From the NCBI GenBank assembly GCA_902795715.1, contig CADBME010000241.1:1-7268 (forward strand): a stretch of 7,268 nucleotides of DNA, given 5' to 3'. Each line of letters starts with the position of its first letter. Positions within the stretch are counted from its first letter, which is position 1. Positions 6,811 to 7,268 of the stretch are shown piece by piece. The stretch is from an uncultured Lachnospiraceae bacterium. Lineage in GTDB: Bacteria; Bacillota_A; Clostridia; Lachnospirales; Lachnospiraceae. The notes beneath the pieces are model-generated. The model was not told the origin of the DNA. It saw only the letters and a program-made list of their open reading frames with translations, and did no database searches. Both the position numbers and the translations under genes were made by a program.

Positions 6811-6848
6811 CTGGCCGGGACAGGATTCCTGTAGCCTGTCCCGGTCAG
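6811..6848 (-). repeat. Long leader hairpin upstream of the pdxA2 ribosome binding site
   Basis: CTGGCCGGGACAGG (6811-6824) and CCTGTCCCGGTCAG (6835-6848) are inverted arms of 14 bases with one mismatch, around a ten-base loop. No T run follows on either strand, so it is not a simple terminator. It ends about nine bases before the Shine-Dalgarno site (GGAGGA, about 6803-6798) in the pdxA2 leader. The 3' arm on the minus strand can also pair with a second ACAGG inside the loop, giving a slipped alternative. It may act as a leader RNA element, a 5' stabiliser or an operator. Confidence 0.7.
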
Positions 6849-6867
6849 CCTTCCGCTTTTGCAGGAA

Positions 6868-6883
6868 TGCAAACTGCAGTCCC
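6868..6883 (-). promoter_or_regulatory. Candidate sigma-54 promoter for the sugar-acid operon
   Basis: Read on the minus strand, GGGACTGCAGTTTGCA has the GG-N10-GC spacing of -24/-12 promoters and a perfect TTGCA -12 block. The -24 block keeps only the GG. Transcription would start near 6857, about 65 bases before the pdxA2 ATG. A PrpR_N-type activator gene lies next door, which favours this reading. A sigma-A alternative (TATACT at 6950-6945, minus strand) has no good -35. Confidence 0.4.
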
Positions 6884-6933
6884 TCTTTCCGGCGGCAGTC
6901 ATCAAGATGATTTCTACCTTCCGAAATCGGAGT

Positions 6934-6955
6934 ACTATGTATTCAGTATACAAGT
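6934..6955. repeat. Dyad that could be an activator-binding site
   Basis: TGTAT (6938-6942) and ATACA (6948-6952) form a perfect inverted pair of the TGT-N9-ACA form. It extends with ACT/AGT on the flanks, allowing one extra base. It lies about 55-70 bases upstream of the candidate -24 element, a plausible place for a sigma-54 activator. A smaller dyad, TCCGA-AA-TCGGA, sits at 6920-6931. No function is proven. Confidence 0.3.
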
Positions 6956-6994
6956 TCTTATAATAATTGCATTTGTTAATACGCCAGTGTTCGT

Positions 6995-7073
6995 TTTAAT
7001 ATGAAACATTATTTAGAAATCTTTTGTGTCAATATTCAATTGCCTTGCAATATGTTTAAATATGAAATATAAT
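6995..7073. repeat. Two AT-rich direct repeats, one overlapping the regulator promoter
   Basis: TTTAATATGAAACATTAT (6995-7012) and TTTAAATATGAAATATAAT (7055-7073) are near copies whose ATGAAA cores are 61 bases apart. The second contains the -10 box of the divergent gene. They could be binding sites for the regulator itself, or chance similarity in AT-rich DNA. Confidence 0.3.
7045..7073 (+). promoter_or_regulatory. Sigma-A promoter of the PrpR_N-type regulator gene
   Basis: TTGCAA (7045-7050), a 17-base spacer and a perfect TATAAT (7068-7073) predict a start near 7080 and a leader of about 73 bases. The -35 lies in a small dyad, ATTGC-CTT-GCAAT (7039-7051). Confidence 0.65.
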
Positions 7074-7152
7074 GACAAGAAAAGCTGAAGATGAAGAAGG
7101 ATAAGGATTGGGAAAAAGTTCTCAGGTTTGATATAGTAAGGAGCAGGAGAAG

Positions 7153-7268
7153 ATGGAAAAGGCAATAGAAGTTCTGGCCATACTTCCCTATACGGAGCTG
7201 ACCAGGCAGGTGGAAAAGGAGGCAGAGGCCTTTAAGCACCTGAAAATTACATGCAGGACGGGCAATCT
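7153..7268 (+). CDS. Start of a PrpR_N-domain regulator, probably a sigma-54-dependent activator (3' end outside window)
   Basis: Only the first 38 codons are present. The peptide begins MEKAIEVLAILPYTELTRQ and continues with EKEAEAFKHLKITCRTGN. This fits the opening of PrpR_N sensory domains: a beta strand with VLAI.PY, then a helix, then a strand ending in (V/T)G(N/D)L. Such domains usually sit in front of an AAA+ sigma-54 activation domain and a DNA-binding helix-turn-helix, and they sense small metabolites. The start has AAGGAG at 7138-7143, nine bases upstream, and AGGAG at 7145-7149. The gene is divergent from the pdxA2 operon across a 360-base control region, so it is the likely regulator of that operon. 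The AAA+ and DNA-binding parts cannot be seen, so another PrpR_N architecture remains possible. Confidence 0.7.
   Translation, partial: MEKAIEVLAILPYTELTRQVEKEAEAFKHLKITCRTGN

Noticed and set aside
6968..6987. Second sigma-54-like element, TGGCG...ATGCAA on the minus strand
   Set aside because: The GG and GC are 13 bases apart instead of 10, which is not compatible with a -24/-12 promoter.
7036..7239. Minus-strand 67-codon frame over the regulator start
   Set aside because: It overlaps the TATAAT promoter and the PrpR_N-like start of the plus-strand gene; its leucine/phenylalanine richness is explained by antisense of purine-rich DNA.

Overview
The window looks like a chromosomal segment of a low-to-moderate GC, anaerobic Firmicute, most likely a clostridial gut bacterium of the Lachnospiraceae type. 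This is inferred from the strong GGAGG ribosome binding sites, the AT-rich intergenic DNA, a secreted Ig-like/transglutaminase protein with a lysine-rich tail, a PTS-style split dihydroxyacetone kinase, and a PrpR_N-type regulator beside a sugar-acid operon. The species cannot be named from the sequence alone. No rRNA, tRNA, CRISPR array, insertion sequence or phage gene is visible.

Plus strand, 1-3373. The window opens inside dhaK (C-terminal third) and continues into dhaL, which closes with a strong intrinsic terminator at 1059-1093. No dhaM follows, so the phosphoryl donor subunit is encoded elsewhere. Next is a 221-residue membrane-anchored protein of unknown function (1153-1818) with a probable terminator overlapping its 3' end. 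Then comes a secreted 427-residue protein (2032-3315) with two Ig-like segments and a transglutaminase-like Cys-His-Asp triad. Its most likely start is a TTG with a strong Shine-Dalgarno sequence. A long perfect hairpin at 3335-3373 separates it from the convergent minus-strand operon and probably terminates both sides.

Minus strand, 6792 down to 3481. Three tightly packed genes form an operon in the order pdxA2, DUF1537 kinase, cyclase-family metal hydrolase. The DUF1537/PdxA2 pair is the known route for D-threonate or D-erythronate: phosphorylation at C4, then NAD-dependent oxidation and decarboxylation to dihydroxyacetone phosphate (DHAP) and CO2. The cyclase-family hydrolase is the part without an established role. 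I propose that it releases the four-carbon acid from a lactone, ester or amide precursor.

Control region, 6793-7152. This 360-base divergent intergenic region holds a long hairpin directly upstream of the pdxA2 ribosome binding site, a GG-N10-GC element that could be a sigma-54 promoter for the operon, small dyads that could be enhancer sites, and a good sigma-A promoter (TTGCAA-N17-TATAAT) for the divergent gene. That gene (from 7153, running off the window) encodes what looks like the start of a PrpR_N sensory domain, typical of sigma-54 activators. The simplest reading is a substrate-sensing activator that drives the sugar-acid operon. DhaKL and the sugar-acid operon both end at DHAP, although they are separated by unrelated genes and stand on opposite strands.
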